NCBI GenBank assembly: GCA_963575745.1
Contig: CAUYUJ010015027.1
Coordinates: forward strand, 56,422 to 81,421
Direction: 5' to 3'
Length of the DNA: 25,000 nt
DNA from: Prorocentrum cordatum
Lineage: Eukaryota > Sar > Dinophyceae > Prorocentrales > Prorocentraceae
The translations under genes and the position numbers were made by a program. How positions within the stretch are numbered: the first letter of the stretch is position 1; the number at the start of each line of letters is the position of its first letter. Below, piece after piece: positions 8,690-18,125 of this stretch. The notes under the pieces were generated by a model. That model worked only from the letters and a program-made list of their open reading frames with translations. It ran no database searches and had not been told where the DNA came from.

Positions 8690-10110
8690 ATACGAGGCTT
8701 GTGGTTGCGACCCGATGTCAGGCGAAGCCCGCGGCAGTGGGGTGGTCGATGCCCTCGCTCAACACGGAGCCCTTGGCGGCGTGGGCGATGGCTGCGACGC
8801 CCGCCACGTCGCCCGCCCAGCGAGTCCGAGCTTGGCCTGCGCTCCAGACCATGGCGCAGCCCAAGTTTGCGAGGCCCACGGCGGTCGGGTGGTCGATGCC
8901 CTCGCACATGCTGATCCTCTCCGCGGCTTGGGTAGTGCCTGCGGCGCTCGCCATGACGCCTGCCCAGTAAGTCCGAGCGAGGCCTGCGATCCTGGGCACG
9001 ACGCAGCCCTCGCCAGCGAGGCCCACGGTGGTGGGGTGGTCCATGCCCTCGCACATGCTGATCCTCTCCGCGGCTTGGGTAATGCTTGCGACGCTCGCCG
9101 CGTCGTCTGCCCAGTAAGTCCGAGCGAGGCCTGCGATCCTGGGCGTGGGGTGGTCGATGCCCTCGCTCAGGTTGATCGCGAAGGCGGCGTGGGATGGTGC
9201 TGCGGTGCTCACGCCATCGCCCTCCCAGTAAGTCCGAGCGAAGCCTGCGTGCCAGACCAGGACGCAGCCCAAGTTTGCGAGGCCCACGGCGGTGGGATGG
9301 TCGATGCCCATCGCACATGCTGTTCCTCTCAGCGGCTTGGGTAGTGCCTGCGACACTCGCCACGTCGACTGCCTAGTAAGTCCGAGCGAGGCCTGCGATC
9401 CTGGGCACGACGCAGCCCTCGCCAGCGAGGCCCACGGTGGTCGGGTTGTCGATGCCCTCGCACAGGCTGATCCTTTCCGCGGCTTGGGTAGTGCCTGCGA
9501 CGCTCGTCACGTCACCTGCCCAGTAAGTCCGAGCGAGGCCTGCGATCCTGGGCACGACGCAGCCCTCGCCAGCGAGGCCCACGGCGGTCGGGTTGTCGAT
9601 GCCCTCGCACAGGCTGGTCCTTTCCGCGGCTGGGGTAGTGCCTGCGACGCTGGCCGCGTCGTCTGCCCAGTAAGTCCGGGCGAGGCCTGCGATCCTGGGC
9701 ACGACGCAGCCCTCGCCAGCGAGGCCCACGGTGGTGGGGTGGTCCATGCCCTCGCACATGCTGATCCTCTCCGCGGCTGGTAGTGCTTGCGACGATCGCC
9801 GCGTCGCCTGCCCAGTCAGTCCGAGCGAGGCCTGCGATCCTGGGCACGGCGCAGCCCTCGCCAGCGAGGCCCGCGGCGGTGGGTGGTCGATGCCCTCGCT
9901 CAGGTTGATCGCGAGGGCGGCGTGTGATGGTGCTGCGATGCTCGCGCCATCGCCCTCCCAGTAAGTCCGAGCGAGGCCTGCGTGCCAGACCAGGACGCAG
10001 CCCTTGCTGGCAAGGCCCGCAGCGGTGGGGTGGTCGAAGCCCTTGCACATGATGTCCCTGCAGGCGGTCTTGGCTGGAGCAGCGACGCTCGCCGCGTCGC
10101 CCGCCTTGTA
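8690..10110. repeat. 147-bp tandem array, about 10 units, two subtypes
   Basis: The marker CCCAGTAAGTCCGAGCGAGG (or variant) recurs at 8815, 8963, 9110, 9224, 9372, 9519, 9666, 9811 and 9957, with a diverged copy near 10103. Spacing is 145-148 bp except for one 114-bp unit. Type A units carry CCTGCGATCCTGGGCACGAC; type B units carry CCTGCGTGCCAGACCAGGAC and a distinct GTTGATCGCGA...GGTGCTGCG segment. Most units are 49 codons long, so frames stay open on both strands. The array lies between the ORF1-like gene and the endonuclease-containing frame. Confidence 0.93.
8718..10050 (-). other. Antisense open frame across the 147-bp array
   Basis: On the minus strand, units translate as a ~49-residue repeat containing CEGIDHPTAVGLAGEGC, then PRIAGLARTYWAGD, then SVAGTTQAAERIS. 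One frame runs from 10050 to a TAG at 9373 (the TGG of the ARTYW motif mutated); after an extra base near 9309 it resumes as a 212-residue frame to 8718. I know no family with this repeat. Plus-strand frames through the array are also long, so the openness may reflect GC-rich repeats lacking stops rather than a gene. Confidence 0.25.
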
Positions 10111-12291
10111 AGCCCGACGCTGGAGACCCTCGAGCGGCCGTTAACTGATGAGTCTTCTGATGACAAGGGGGTGGCCACCACAACTTTGGATGCAGAGCTT
10201 GATCCCTTTGACGTGCTAGAGGAAGAGGGGCTGCCCTTCCAGGGGGAGTCCAAGATTCCAGTGCAGGGACAACCGCTGCCTGATCAGGCCCAGCACGAGC
10301 CTGCGGGATGGCGAGCGGATTGGAATGACACGACAGTCGAGGCACTGGACGTTTCGGATCGTGATGGGCTTCAGGTGGTCACAGCCAACGCCATTTCACT
10401 CGGCGCACTGATGAAGTACCTCACCACGGCAACTGCCGAGGTGGTACTGGCGCAGGAGACCCTTGCCAGCGAAGTCAAGATTCCTGAAGTAAAAGCTGAT
10501 GCGCTAGACCTTCGCTGGAGAGGACAATGGCTGGAAGCCCCCCCAACGCCTGGCGGCGGCGCGGATGGAGGGGTACTTGTGTGTGCATGCAGAGAGGAGG
10601 TGGAAATGGATTCCATGTTGTGGCCACATCAGCCATTGTGCTTTTTCTCGCCACGAGGGCGAATGCAGCAACGGCGCCGCGTGTTGAAAATGCCCAGGGC
10701 TTTCCCGCGAGAAGCCCGCCCTGGATGCGCGCGCTTCCCTGTCGACTGTTGTTCAGATACACATTCGGTGCATGAGGCGTGCAGCGTGCAGCAACTGGTG
10801 GCAGCGTGGGGCGTGGCACTTGTCAATGCGGAGCAGGAGTTAGCTAACCGACGCGACTTGGTGGGCAGGTCGCGCCAAGCACGCTGCGGACGAGCAGGGG
10901 CCCCTGAGTTGGTCACTGAGCAGGTGGCGTGGCGGCCTGCTCGGCGGCGGGCCAGACGCGGCCAGCAAGCCGCAGCCTGGGCTGCCGCTGCAGTCTGGGC
11001 GCAGCATCTGCGAGGCGTCGGGGCAGCGCTGGTGAAGCACGTCACCGGCTTGCAGCAGTGCGGCACCGAGCGCCGCGCCTCTCGCGTGCTCCGCCGACTG
11101 GCTCACCAGTTCCAGGGGCTGAGCAAGTGCATGCAGCGAGTGGGGCGCAGCCAGCAGGTGCTCCAAAACCTGTCGGCTGAGGCGCGCGCCTTTTTCACTG
11201 CTGGCTTGGACTGCCTCCTGCGTGAACAGTTCGAGGTGATGCTAACGCGGGTCCAGGGCCATCGCGAGCTGCTGGGCCGAGCTGCAGAGGCCAATGCGCA
11301 CGGAGCCTGGCAGGAGTGGGCGCGAGCAGCCTTCGCGGGAGGCGCAGGCCAGGCTCATCGTTTCATGAGGCCCAAGGTGCAGGTGGTTTTGCCACTGACC
11401 AGAGGCTCCTGCCAGCCAGCCGAGCTTGCCGATGCTGAACTACAGCAGTCGGCATGCATCTGGTCACATCATGGGCTGGCACCAGCGGAGCTACCTTCAG
11501 GTGCGGAGCACTGGCCTGAGCTGGAGCCGATCACGGTGGCACAGCTACGTCAGGTGCTGGTTACCTTCCCGCGCAACTTAGCGGTCGGCCAATCTGGGAT
11601 ACATCCGCGCCAATTACAGCACATATCGTGGTTGGGAAACGCGTGGGCCGACTTTTTCGCTTCTGTCTCGTTGCATGTAGTCATTTTTAGCCCGACTTTC
11701 GGTGGAGGCGTCGAAGGGGGGCTCGCAGAGGCTGCAAGCCGTGCGAAATTTGTGGCCCGGGCAGGCTCCCAGGTGTTGAGCTCCAAGCGGTGGTCGCCGC
11801 AGGAGGAGGGGCCCCGTTTGCCTCGCCATCCCACGCTGCCGCCTGCTCTTTCCCTCAACCAGCATGACTTTGTCGCGGACAAACATGGCCTGCGCTCCAG
11901 GCTATGCAGTCGAGTGGTGTGTTCAGTCCGCGCGATCAGAGGTCTCTGGAGCAGGCCTTGTAAGGCCACGGCGCTCTCACAAGTGCGAGCTAAGGTCATC
12001 CTTGAGAGCGTTAGCAGCCCCGCGCCGAGCGCTGCCGAGCCTAGGTTCGGAGTTGGCCTTGCGATGGCGGTAGCGCTGGCAGCTTCGCGGCAGCGCGAGG
12101 ATTCGCCTGGGCCGAGGCCGCCCGCCAGCAACAGCCGCTCGCCCAGACGGCAGACTGGCCCTGCTGGCCAAGCCGGTATGGAGGAGAACGGAGGGTCGTC
12201 GTCGCTTTTGTCGTCGTCCTGGCGGGGGGTTCGGAGGAACGGAGCCGCGAGATGGCCGCTCGACTGCTGCAGGTGGCCTCCCGACCCTTGA
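9982..12291 (+). pseudogene. LINE ORF2 remnant: endonuclease N-terminus plus pre-RT region
   Basis: An open frame leading out of the 147-bp array. From about 10369 it reads LQVVTANAISLG...AEVVLAQETL, then GGGADGGVLVCA. This is the N-terminus of an exonuclease-endonuclease-phosphatase (APE-type) domain, with the Asn (TANA) and metal-binding Glu (QET) near residues 133 and 158. The later catalytic blocks (D-x-N, SDH) are missing, and sequence jumps near 10680 to PRAFPREARPGC. Further on, WARAAFAGGAGQAHRF (~11315) and ITVAQLRQVLVTFP...GIHPRQL (11530-11625) resemble the linker just before the reverse transcriptase in dinoflagellate LINE-like proteins. No RT blocks (such as the YxDD region) follow; from 11640 to the TGA the sequence is unrecognised. 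I infer internal deletions, so the product cannot be a working ORF2. Confidence 0.6.
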
Positions 12292-12476
12292 CAGAAAGCG
12301 AAGGCCCGAACCAGCGGGGGCAGGCCAACCACGCTTCTTTTGCTTCAGAGGGAGTTTTAGCGAGCACTGCCAGCGCTAGTGTGCAAGAGGCCCCCTCGAC
12401 AAGCTTCGAGCCAGCCCCCCCCCCCCGAGAGCGCAGAAGCGCGCGGCCAAGCCTGTGAATATCACGGCCAGCGCTA

Positions 12477-12786
12477 GTGATGCAGGCGTCTCGGCTGACA
12501 GCACGCCAGTGCACCAAGCTTGTGGAGCCCCCACCTGCCGAGGCCAGTGCCAGGCCAGAGGTGGGTGAGCCCTTGGGGCGCCAATTGCTTCTGCGAGCAC
12601 CGCTTGCAGTTTGCAGGAGATGTGGGGCGTGCGCTCGAAAGAAAGGCAAGTTGTTGGGCGAAGAATGCAAGGGCGATTTGCCCCCCCGTGCATCTTCGGA
12701 AATCCCAGGCAGACCAGATGCGATCGCGGCGCCGTGATAGGTTTGTTGAGGGGCGGCGCCCCTTGACAGGACTGCCTCTGGCTTAG
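12477..12786 (+). pseudogene. Probable LINE ORF2 C-terminal cysteine-motif remnant
   Basis: Frame from 12477 to 12737 contains C-R-R-C-G-A-C-A-R ... L-L-G-E-E-C-K-G (12612-12674). It resembles the CxxCG...L...C-x-G motif I associate with C-termini of dinoflagellate LINE-like ORF2 proteins, usually followed by an L/R-rich 'G-x-H-P' tail. A similar tail (RFVEGRRPLTGLPLA) appears in the next frame up to 12786, implying a frameshift near 12735. The same frame upstream (12252-12458) is open but ends at a TGA. The identification is from motif memory only. Confidence 0.4.
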
Positions 12787-12789
12787 GTG

Positions 12790-13020
12790 CTGGTAGCACC
12801 GCGAGTGTAGCTGATCTTTCTGTCGAGCTATCGTTCGATAGTTGAGCCTTGCTGGCACTGGGATCGTGCGATCCACCTTGCCCGCGATGCCTGCGAGCTG
12901 CTGCAGCTCGGTATTCCTGGTGCGCGAGCTTGCTGGGCCTCTGGATGGGTGTTCTTGGAGGCCCTTTGGTCCAAGGCGGTGTTCGTTTCACTCGTGATTC
13001 GGACGCCGTCCCTCGTTGGC
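12790..13020. other. No gene recognised
   Basis: Unique sequence after the LINE remnant with only short frames; nothing identifiable. Confidence 0.5.
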
Positions 13021-13330
13021 CGACGCACAAAACATCCATTCACACAACAGCGCCCACAGGCGCACGCACACAGGCACACGCACACAGACACGCGCACACG
13101 CACACGCACACGCACACGCACACGCACACACAGACACATACACACACGCACACACACACACACGCACACACAGAGAGGCAACATACGCAGACCGCAGGAG
13201 CACGGCAGAACGGCACGGCTTAACATAGCAGTGCCGCAGACCACCACGCACGGACACACATGCACATATTCCACGCACGCGCGCGCACGCGCAAACGCAC
13301 GCACGCCCCGCGACATATCTGCGCGGCAAA
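13020..13330. repeat. CA/CACG-rich simple repeat
   Basis: Interrupted (CA)n with CG and GA variants. The block at 13050-13175 is nearly pure alternating purine-pyrimidine (CACACGCACACG), a composition able to adopt Z-DNA. It contains the lone 20-bp minisatellite unit at 13194-13211. Confidence 0.9.
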
Positions 13331-13360
13331 CCAACAAAAGAGCATACTTCATATAGCTAT

Positions 13361-13391
13361 ACGACCACCCTTCGGGTGATAAGGAGGTCGT
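13361..13391. other. Compact nested hairpin
   Basis: ACGAC (13361-13365) pairs with GTCGT (13387-13391). Inside, CACCC-TTC-GGGTG (13366-13378) forms a perfect 5-bp stem, followed by an unpaired ATAAGGAG. Both stems are perfect. No known RNA family recognised. Confidence 0.4.
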
Positions 13392-13429
13392 GTGGGGGGG
13401 AAGACACTGGGAAACCAACATCTGACTCA

Positions 13430-13985
13430 CTCGATCTCACTATCGATCTCAGTCAACGGGACATCACGGGACACCACGAGACACTGCGGGCCACCACATC
13501 GATCTCACTATCGATCCCACTATCGATTTCACTCAATGGGCCACCACGGGACACCACGGGCCACCACGGGACACCACGGGACACCGTGGGACACCTCTCG
13601 ATCTCACTATCGGTTTCACTATCGATCTCATTATCGATCTCACTCAACGGGACACCATAGGACACCACGGGACACTTCGGGACACCACATCGATCTCACT
13701 ATCGATCTCATTATCGATCTTACTATCGATCTCACTCTTTGGGACACCGCGGGACACCACGGGACATCTGTCGATCTCACTATCGATCGCATTATCAATT
13801 TCAATTATTGGGACACCACGGGACACCTCGGGGCACCACATCGATCTCAGTATCGATCTCATTATCGATTTCACTATCGATCTCACTCAACGGGACACCA
13901 CGGGACACTAACGGACTCTTGTCGATCTCAGTATCGATCTCAGTATCGATTTCAATATCGATCGCATTCAACGGGACACCACGGG
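13430..13985. repeat. Modular satellite: 12-bp ATCGAT blocks alternating with 10-bp GGGACACCAC blocks
   Basis: About seven cycles begin near 13438, 13499, 13596, 13689, 13770, 13840 and 13920. Each has one to four copies of CTATCGATCTCA, then CTCAAC, then two to several copies of GGGACACCAC. One frame reads as an SHYR/GHHGTPRDT repeat, a by-product. The self-complementary ATCGAT occurs densely. Confidence 0.92.
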
Positions 13986-13989
13986 ACAC

Positions 13990-14183
13990 CAAGGGACACC
14001 AGCGGGACACTGGCGGGGCACCGCGCGGCATTGGCCGCCAGAGGAGAAACATTTGGTCCGGCCGCGGCCCAGCCACAGGAAGATTTCGGGACACCCGCGG
14101 GACACCGGCGGGACACCGCGCGGCACCGGCCGCCGGCGGAGTTACATTTGGTCCGGCCGCGGCCCAGCCACAAGAGGATTTCT
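13990..14183. repeat. Two GC-rich direct repeats of ~90 bp
   Basis: Copies at about 14001-14086 and 14101-14183 share GGGCACCGCGCGGCA, then GGCCGCC, then ACATTTGGTCCGGCCGCGG, then CCCAGCCACA and GATTTC. The left edge grows out of the GGGACACC block of the preceding satellite, so the two arrays are physically fused. Confidence 0.85.
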
Positions 14184-14189
14184 TCTCGC

Positions 14190-14640
14190 CCGCCCATGCA
14201 GCTTAGCCCGAAATCGATTTCCCGGTAGGGGGGGTCTCCGTTTCACGTCGGACTTACCCCCCAACCTTCGACCTAGTGGACAACCGCGACGCTTCCCGTT
14301 CTTGTCCGGTCAGGTTTCGCCTTCGCTTGCTGCCAGCGCTGGTCGCTGTTTGGGGCTACCGCTTGGGCGTCATCTTTTTCGGGTCGACTTGAGACGTGAT
14401 GTGAAGATTTCAACGTTCTTCTCGTCGTCGTCGTCGTCGCTACGCCGCCGCTGTCACCGCCACCGCTTTGGTCGTCGTCGCCCTAGCACTGCAGTTCTGT
14501 TACAATCGTGTGGGCCTCAGGAGCTCTTGCTCACCGTCGTCTGTGCGGAGGAGATTCGGATGCATGGGGGCGAGGGTGGAGGGAAGCGGACGGCCGCAGA
14601 AGGCGTTTTTTCACAACTACCGTGCCTGGCAATGGCCATC
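14190..14640. other. No gene recognised
   Basis: Mixed-composition sequence with a short GTC run near 14421-14445. Frames crossing it are short or low-complexity. Confidence 0.5.
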
Positions 14641-14663
14641 CTGGGCCGTAGGATGATGCATGG

Positions 14664-14689
14664 GCCCTCCTGGCATCGGCCAGGAGGGC
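14664..14689. other. Perfect 11-bp hairpin with a small companion
   Basis: GCCCTCCTGGC (14664-14674) pairs with GCCAGGAGGGC (14679-14689) around the loop ATCG. A second small inverted repeat follows (GTAAGGCG near 14762 with CGCCTTAC near 14792), and GCCAGGGCCC/GGCCCTGGCC pairs lie between them, so the whole 14660-14800 segment is foldable. Confidence 0.55.
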
Positions 14690-14813
14690 TCGTACACCAT
14701 GCCAGGGCCCACGATGGCCCTGGCCAGTCGTGGTGCTTGGTGGTGCGTAGGCGCCTTCCGCGTAAGGCGTAAGAGCAGACCCTTGCTTCGGCGCCTTACC
14801 AGGCCCGCCCCTG

Positions 14814-14955
14814 TGCTGGGCGCCGCCGCCGCCGCCGACGTCGCCGTCGTCGCGGCCGCCGCCGCCGCCGCCGCCGCTTCCGCCGTCTCCGCCGCCGCCG
14901 CCGACGCCGAAGTCGACGTCGTCGACGCCGCCATCGCCGCCGCCGCCGCCCTCAG
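14814..14955. repeat. Imperfect (GCC)n microsatellite
   Basis: GCC/GTC triplets translate as poly-Ala with Asp/Val in one frame and as poly-Gly on the minus strand. The flanking 312-codon plus frame (14660-15598) is a low-complexity Ala, then GKGR, then Arg-rich string that I do not consider a gene. Confidence 0.9.
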
Positions 14956-15135
14956 ACGGCGCCTCCCGGCAGACCTCCGGCTCGGCACCCTCGCTCCGTC
15001 CATGCCCGGGCCTGCCCTCGCCGACCGGGGCTGCGCGCCACTCGCGGGCGACGCGCCGCACCGCGGGCGGCTCGCGGGAGATGACGGGCCGTCAGCGGCC
15101 GCGCCGCCCGCCGCGGGGGAAGGCCGCCCGAGCTG

Positions 15136-15258
15136 CAAGGGCAGGAGCAGCCGTCAGGGCAAGGGCAAGGGCAAGGGCAGGGGCAGGGGCAAGGGCAAGG
15201 GCAGGGGCAGGGGCAGGGGCAGGGGCAGGAGCGGCAAGCTGCAAGGGCAAGGGCAGGT
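15136..15258. repeat. Hexanucleotide AGGGCA[A/G] repeat
   Basis: Tandem AGGGCA plus A or G units, about 15 copies, centred on 15157-15235 with looser copies at the edges. One frame reads Gly-Lys/Gly-Arg alternation; no supporting gene context. Confidence 0.9.
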
Positions 15259-15345
15259 TCACCGCCAGGGGAGGCCGTGTCCGCCGTGGAGCGGTGCTCC
15301 GGGACCTCGGGGGCCACGACCAGGAGTGCGCCAGGGGCGAGGGAA

Positions 15346-15425
15346 ACGGGTCCCGAGGGTTTTCGCTGTCTTCGGGCCCTCGGGGCCCTCCACGGGCCCC
15401 GGGAGGGTCAGAAAACGACTCGTGC
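15346..15425 (-). repeat. Dispersed 'GGCCCTCGGGG' repeat family, copy 1
   Basis: Contains CTTCGGGCCCTCGGGGCCCT, then GGGTCAGAAAACGACTCG. It aligns with the copies at 18688-18822, 19641-19740 and 19920-20064. Minus-strand translation gives FSDPPGARGGPRGPEDSENP, close to FSDGPEGWRGPRGAKDCERP of copy 2. Confidence 0.55.
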
Positions 15426-15524
15426 GCGTGCGTGCGTGCGTGCGTTGGTGGGTGGAAATGGCGGTGGGTGTGCGTGCGGCGGGGCGGGGCGTGGTGCGGC
15501 GCGGTGGTGGCGGGCGGATGGGCG

Positions 15525-15700
15525 CGCGAGAAAGAGGCCCGCGCTGGGGCGAGAACGCCATCCTGAACGACGGAGGCAAAACACCGATCCGAAAATGAGG
15601 CCCACGCTGCAGCGGGAGCACGATTCGGAACGATTCGGGAGCAGAAATGAGGCCGGCGCCTCAGCGAGAGCAGCATTTCGAAAAAAAACGCAGGCGAAAA
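15525..15700. repeat. Degenerate ~55-65-bp tandem repeat, three units
   Basis: Units begin near 15529, 15594 and 15645 with GAAANGAGGCCSRCGC, followed by GAGCGAGAGCA-like and ATTTCGAA/ATTCGGAA-like segments. Confidence 0.5.
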
Positions 15701-16740
15701 CCCAACTCCCAGGAATCCTGTGTGTAAAAAAACAGTACGCGGGGGGGGGGGTCTACTTCCTGGACGCCATCAGAGGAAGAGGGAGAGTAGTATTCATATT
15801 GATTAATTGTGGAAGGCCCCGGCACCATCGCGACTCGATCCAGCACGGGACGCCCTGGGGCCTTGCTTCCCCTGAGAGCCTCGGGCGCTGTCGTTCCTTC
15901 TGTCCGCACAGGGCGTGCTCGCCCGGCCTCTGGCCCAGGGGGCCATCTCAGCTCGGTCCGTCTCGGGTGAGGTCGGGCATGCCCTCCTGCAGGCGAGGAC
16001 AAAACAAAGTAGCCAAGACATGTTTCAAACATGGTCAACAACAAACTCGAGAAGCCGTCCCCAGATCACGTCTGGACTTTTTCGGCATCTTCCTCCTGTG
16101 CAGGGACAGGCCCGACTTAAAGCTCGTGGGAATGCTGCAGAGAAATGCGGGCTGGGGCGCTGGTCGTTGGTTCGCGGTGCTGTATTCTGCTCCGCAGCGT
16201 CGGGTCACAGGGCATGCCGTGGCCCTACCGTGGCCCCATCGGCTTATGATGTTCCAACCTACTTTCGCCTTGACTGCCAGAAAGAAATCCGAGCAACAAG
16301 AAAGTGCCGAAACTTGAAGGTTTTCACGTGTCGGGCCCTGGGAGGCGATACTCGTTCGACACTGTTTCGATACTTGTCGCTCGGAATTCTCTATGGGATG
16401 TGGTACTTAAGTACGATGGGAGCAGCATGTCCATCGGCGCTTCCCCGGGGGTGCGTCGCCCTGGGGGGACGCGTTTGGCCCTGGCGATCCTGGGCGGACT
16501 AGGGAGGACGGGGCGCCGTTGGGGGTGGTGGTGGCGAGGGAAGGTGCATGTTTCGATCTCCTGCGCGTGCTCTTCGCAGGACGAGCCAAGATACTCTTCG
16601 TTGTCCTTGCTGGGAAAAGATGCATCTCTTGTGCCCTCAAGGGGCCCGAAAGGGGCCTCTTTGGGGCCCATGAGGTGAACGCGAGGTGAGCCCTCCCACC
16701 CCATTCACATATCGACCCCCCATTCGTTCACGCCCGACTC
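15701..16740. other. No gene recognised
   Basis: Contains a G10 run near 15740-15750, a short perfect inverted repeat CATGTTT-C-AAACATG (16019-16033) and several GGGGCC runs near 16635-16670. The longest plus frame, ending at 16317, has no recognisable domain and begins inside upstream low-complexity sequence. Confidence 0.5.
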
Positions 16741-18125
16741 CGTACCCTCGATCCTCGAAGCCTCGAGCCTCGAGTCCTCGATCCTCGAAGCCTCGATGCT
16801 CGAAGCCTCGATCCTCGAAGCCTCGATCCTCGAAGCCTCGATGCTCGAAGCCTCGCTCCTCGAAGCCTCGATCCTCGAAGCCTCGATCCGCGAAGCCTCG
16901 CTCCTCGAAGCCTCGCTTCTCGAAGCCTCGCTCCTCGAAGCCTCGCTCATCGAAGCCTCGATCCTCGAGGCCTCCATCCTCGAGTCCTCGCTCCTCGAAG
17001 CCTCGCTCCTCGAAGCCTCGATCCTTGTAGCCTCGCTCCTCGAAGCCTCGATCCTCGAAGCCTCGATGCTCGAAGCCTCGCTCCTCGAAGCCTCGATCCT
17101 CGAAGCCTCGCTTCTCGAAGCCTCTATCCTCCTCGAAGCCTCGATCCTCGACGCCTCGCTCCTCGAAGCCTCGCTCCTCGAAGCCTCGCTCCTCGAGGCC
17201 TCGATCCTCGAATGTCTCGATCCTCGAGGCCTCGATCCTCGAATGTCTCGATCCTCGAGGCCTCGATCCTCAAGGCCTCGATCCTCGAAGCCTCGAAGCC
17301 TCGAAGCCTCGCTCCTCGAAGCCTCGCTTCTCGAAGCCTCGCTCTTCGAAGCCTCGCTCCTCGCCTCGAAGCCTCGATCCTCGAAGCCTGCATTCTCGAA
17401 GCCTCGATCCTCGATGCCTCGATCCTCGAGGCCTCGATCCTCGAGGCCTCGATGCTCGATGCCTCGATCTTCGAAGCCTCGATCCGCCTCGATCCTCGAA
17501 GCCTCGATCCGCCTCGATCCTCGAAGCCTCGCTCCTCGAAGCATCGAAGCCTCGAAGCCTCGCTCCTCGAAGCCTAGATCCTTGAAGCCTCGAAGCCTCG
17601 AAGCCTCGCTTCTCGAATGCCTCGCTCCTCGAAGCCTCGCTCCTCGAAGCCTCGAAGCCTCGAAGCCTCGAAGCCTCGAAGCCTGGAAGCCTCGATCCTC
17701 GAGCCTCGATCCTCGAAGCCTCGATGCTCGAAGCCTCGATCCTCGAAGCCTCGATCCTCGAAGCCTCGATGCTCGAAGCCTCGCTCCTCGAAGCCTCGAT
17801 CCTCGAAGCCTCGCTTCTCGAATGCCTCGCTCCTCGAAGCCTCGCTCCTCGAAGCCTCGAAGCCTCGAAGCCTCGAAGCCTCGAAGCCTGGAAGCCTCGA
17901 TCCTCGAGCCTCGATCCTCGAAGCCTCGATGCTCGAAGCCTCGATCCTCGAAGCCTCGATCCTCGAAGCCTCGATGCTCGAAGCCTCGCTCCTCGAAGCC
18001 TCGATCCTCGAAGCCTCGCTTCTCGAATGCCTCGCTCCTCGAAGCCTCGCTCCTCGAAGCCTCGAAGCCTCGAAGCCTCGAAGCCTCGAAGCCTGGAAGC
18101 CTCGAATCCTCGCAGCCTCGAAGGC
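16741..18125. repeat. 15-bp/8-bp CTCGAAGCCTCGATC array
   Basis: The basic unit is CTCGAAGCCTCGATC (15 bp = CTCGAAGC + CTCGATC), with ATC, CTC, ATG and CTT variants at one triplet and local runs of the pure 8-mer CTCGAAGC. All frames on both strands are largely open. From 16796 to about 17213 one plus frame reads as uninterrupted L-E-A-S-(I/L/M) pentads; later 8-mer runs shift frame repeatedly. Confidence 0.95.
17611..18025. repeat. 205-bp higher-order repeat within the array
   Basis: The landmark TCTCGAATGCCTCGCTCC recurs at 17611, 17816 and 18021, exactly 205 bp apart, with the intervening order of 15-mer variants, 8-mer runs and the odd CTGGAAGCC unit conserved. This shows recent amplification of a multi-unit block. 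Confidence 0.88.

Larger units (their letters stand above)
7490..12786 (+). mobile_element. Degenerate LINE-like retrotransposon region
   Basis: On one strand and in the usual order come an ORF1-like zinc-finger/coiled-coil protein, an APE-type endonuclease N-terminus, a pre-RT linker and a C-terminal cysteine motif. The reverse transcriptase and part of the endonuclease are missing, and a 147-bp tandem array sits between ORF1 and ORF2. No poly(A) tail or target-site duplication was identified, so the ends are uncertain and more than one element copy could be involved. Confidence 0.5.

Noticed and set aside
8690-10110. 147-bp repeat as a nucleosome-positioning array
   Set aside because: The length equals a nucleosome core, but unit lengths vary (114-148 bp) and dinoflagellates do not package bulk DNA in canonical nucleosomes, so I treat it as coincidence.
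12041-13039. 332-aa minus-strand ORF opposite the LINE remnant
   Set aside because: Arg/Ser/Pro-rich composition typical of a shadow frame in GC-rich DNA; recognisable LINE motifs are on the plus strand here.
14660-15598. 312-aa Ala/GKGR-rich protein
   Set aside because: It is a translation of GCC triplets and an AGGGCA hexamer array; opposite frames are equally open and no unique domain is present.
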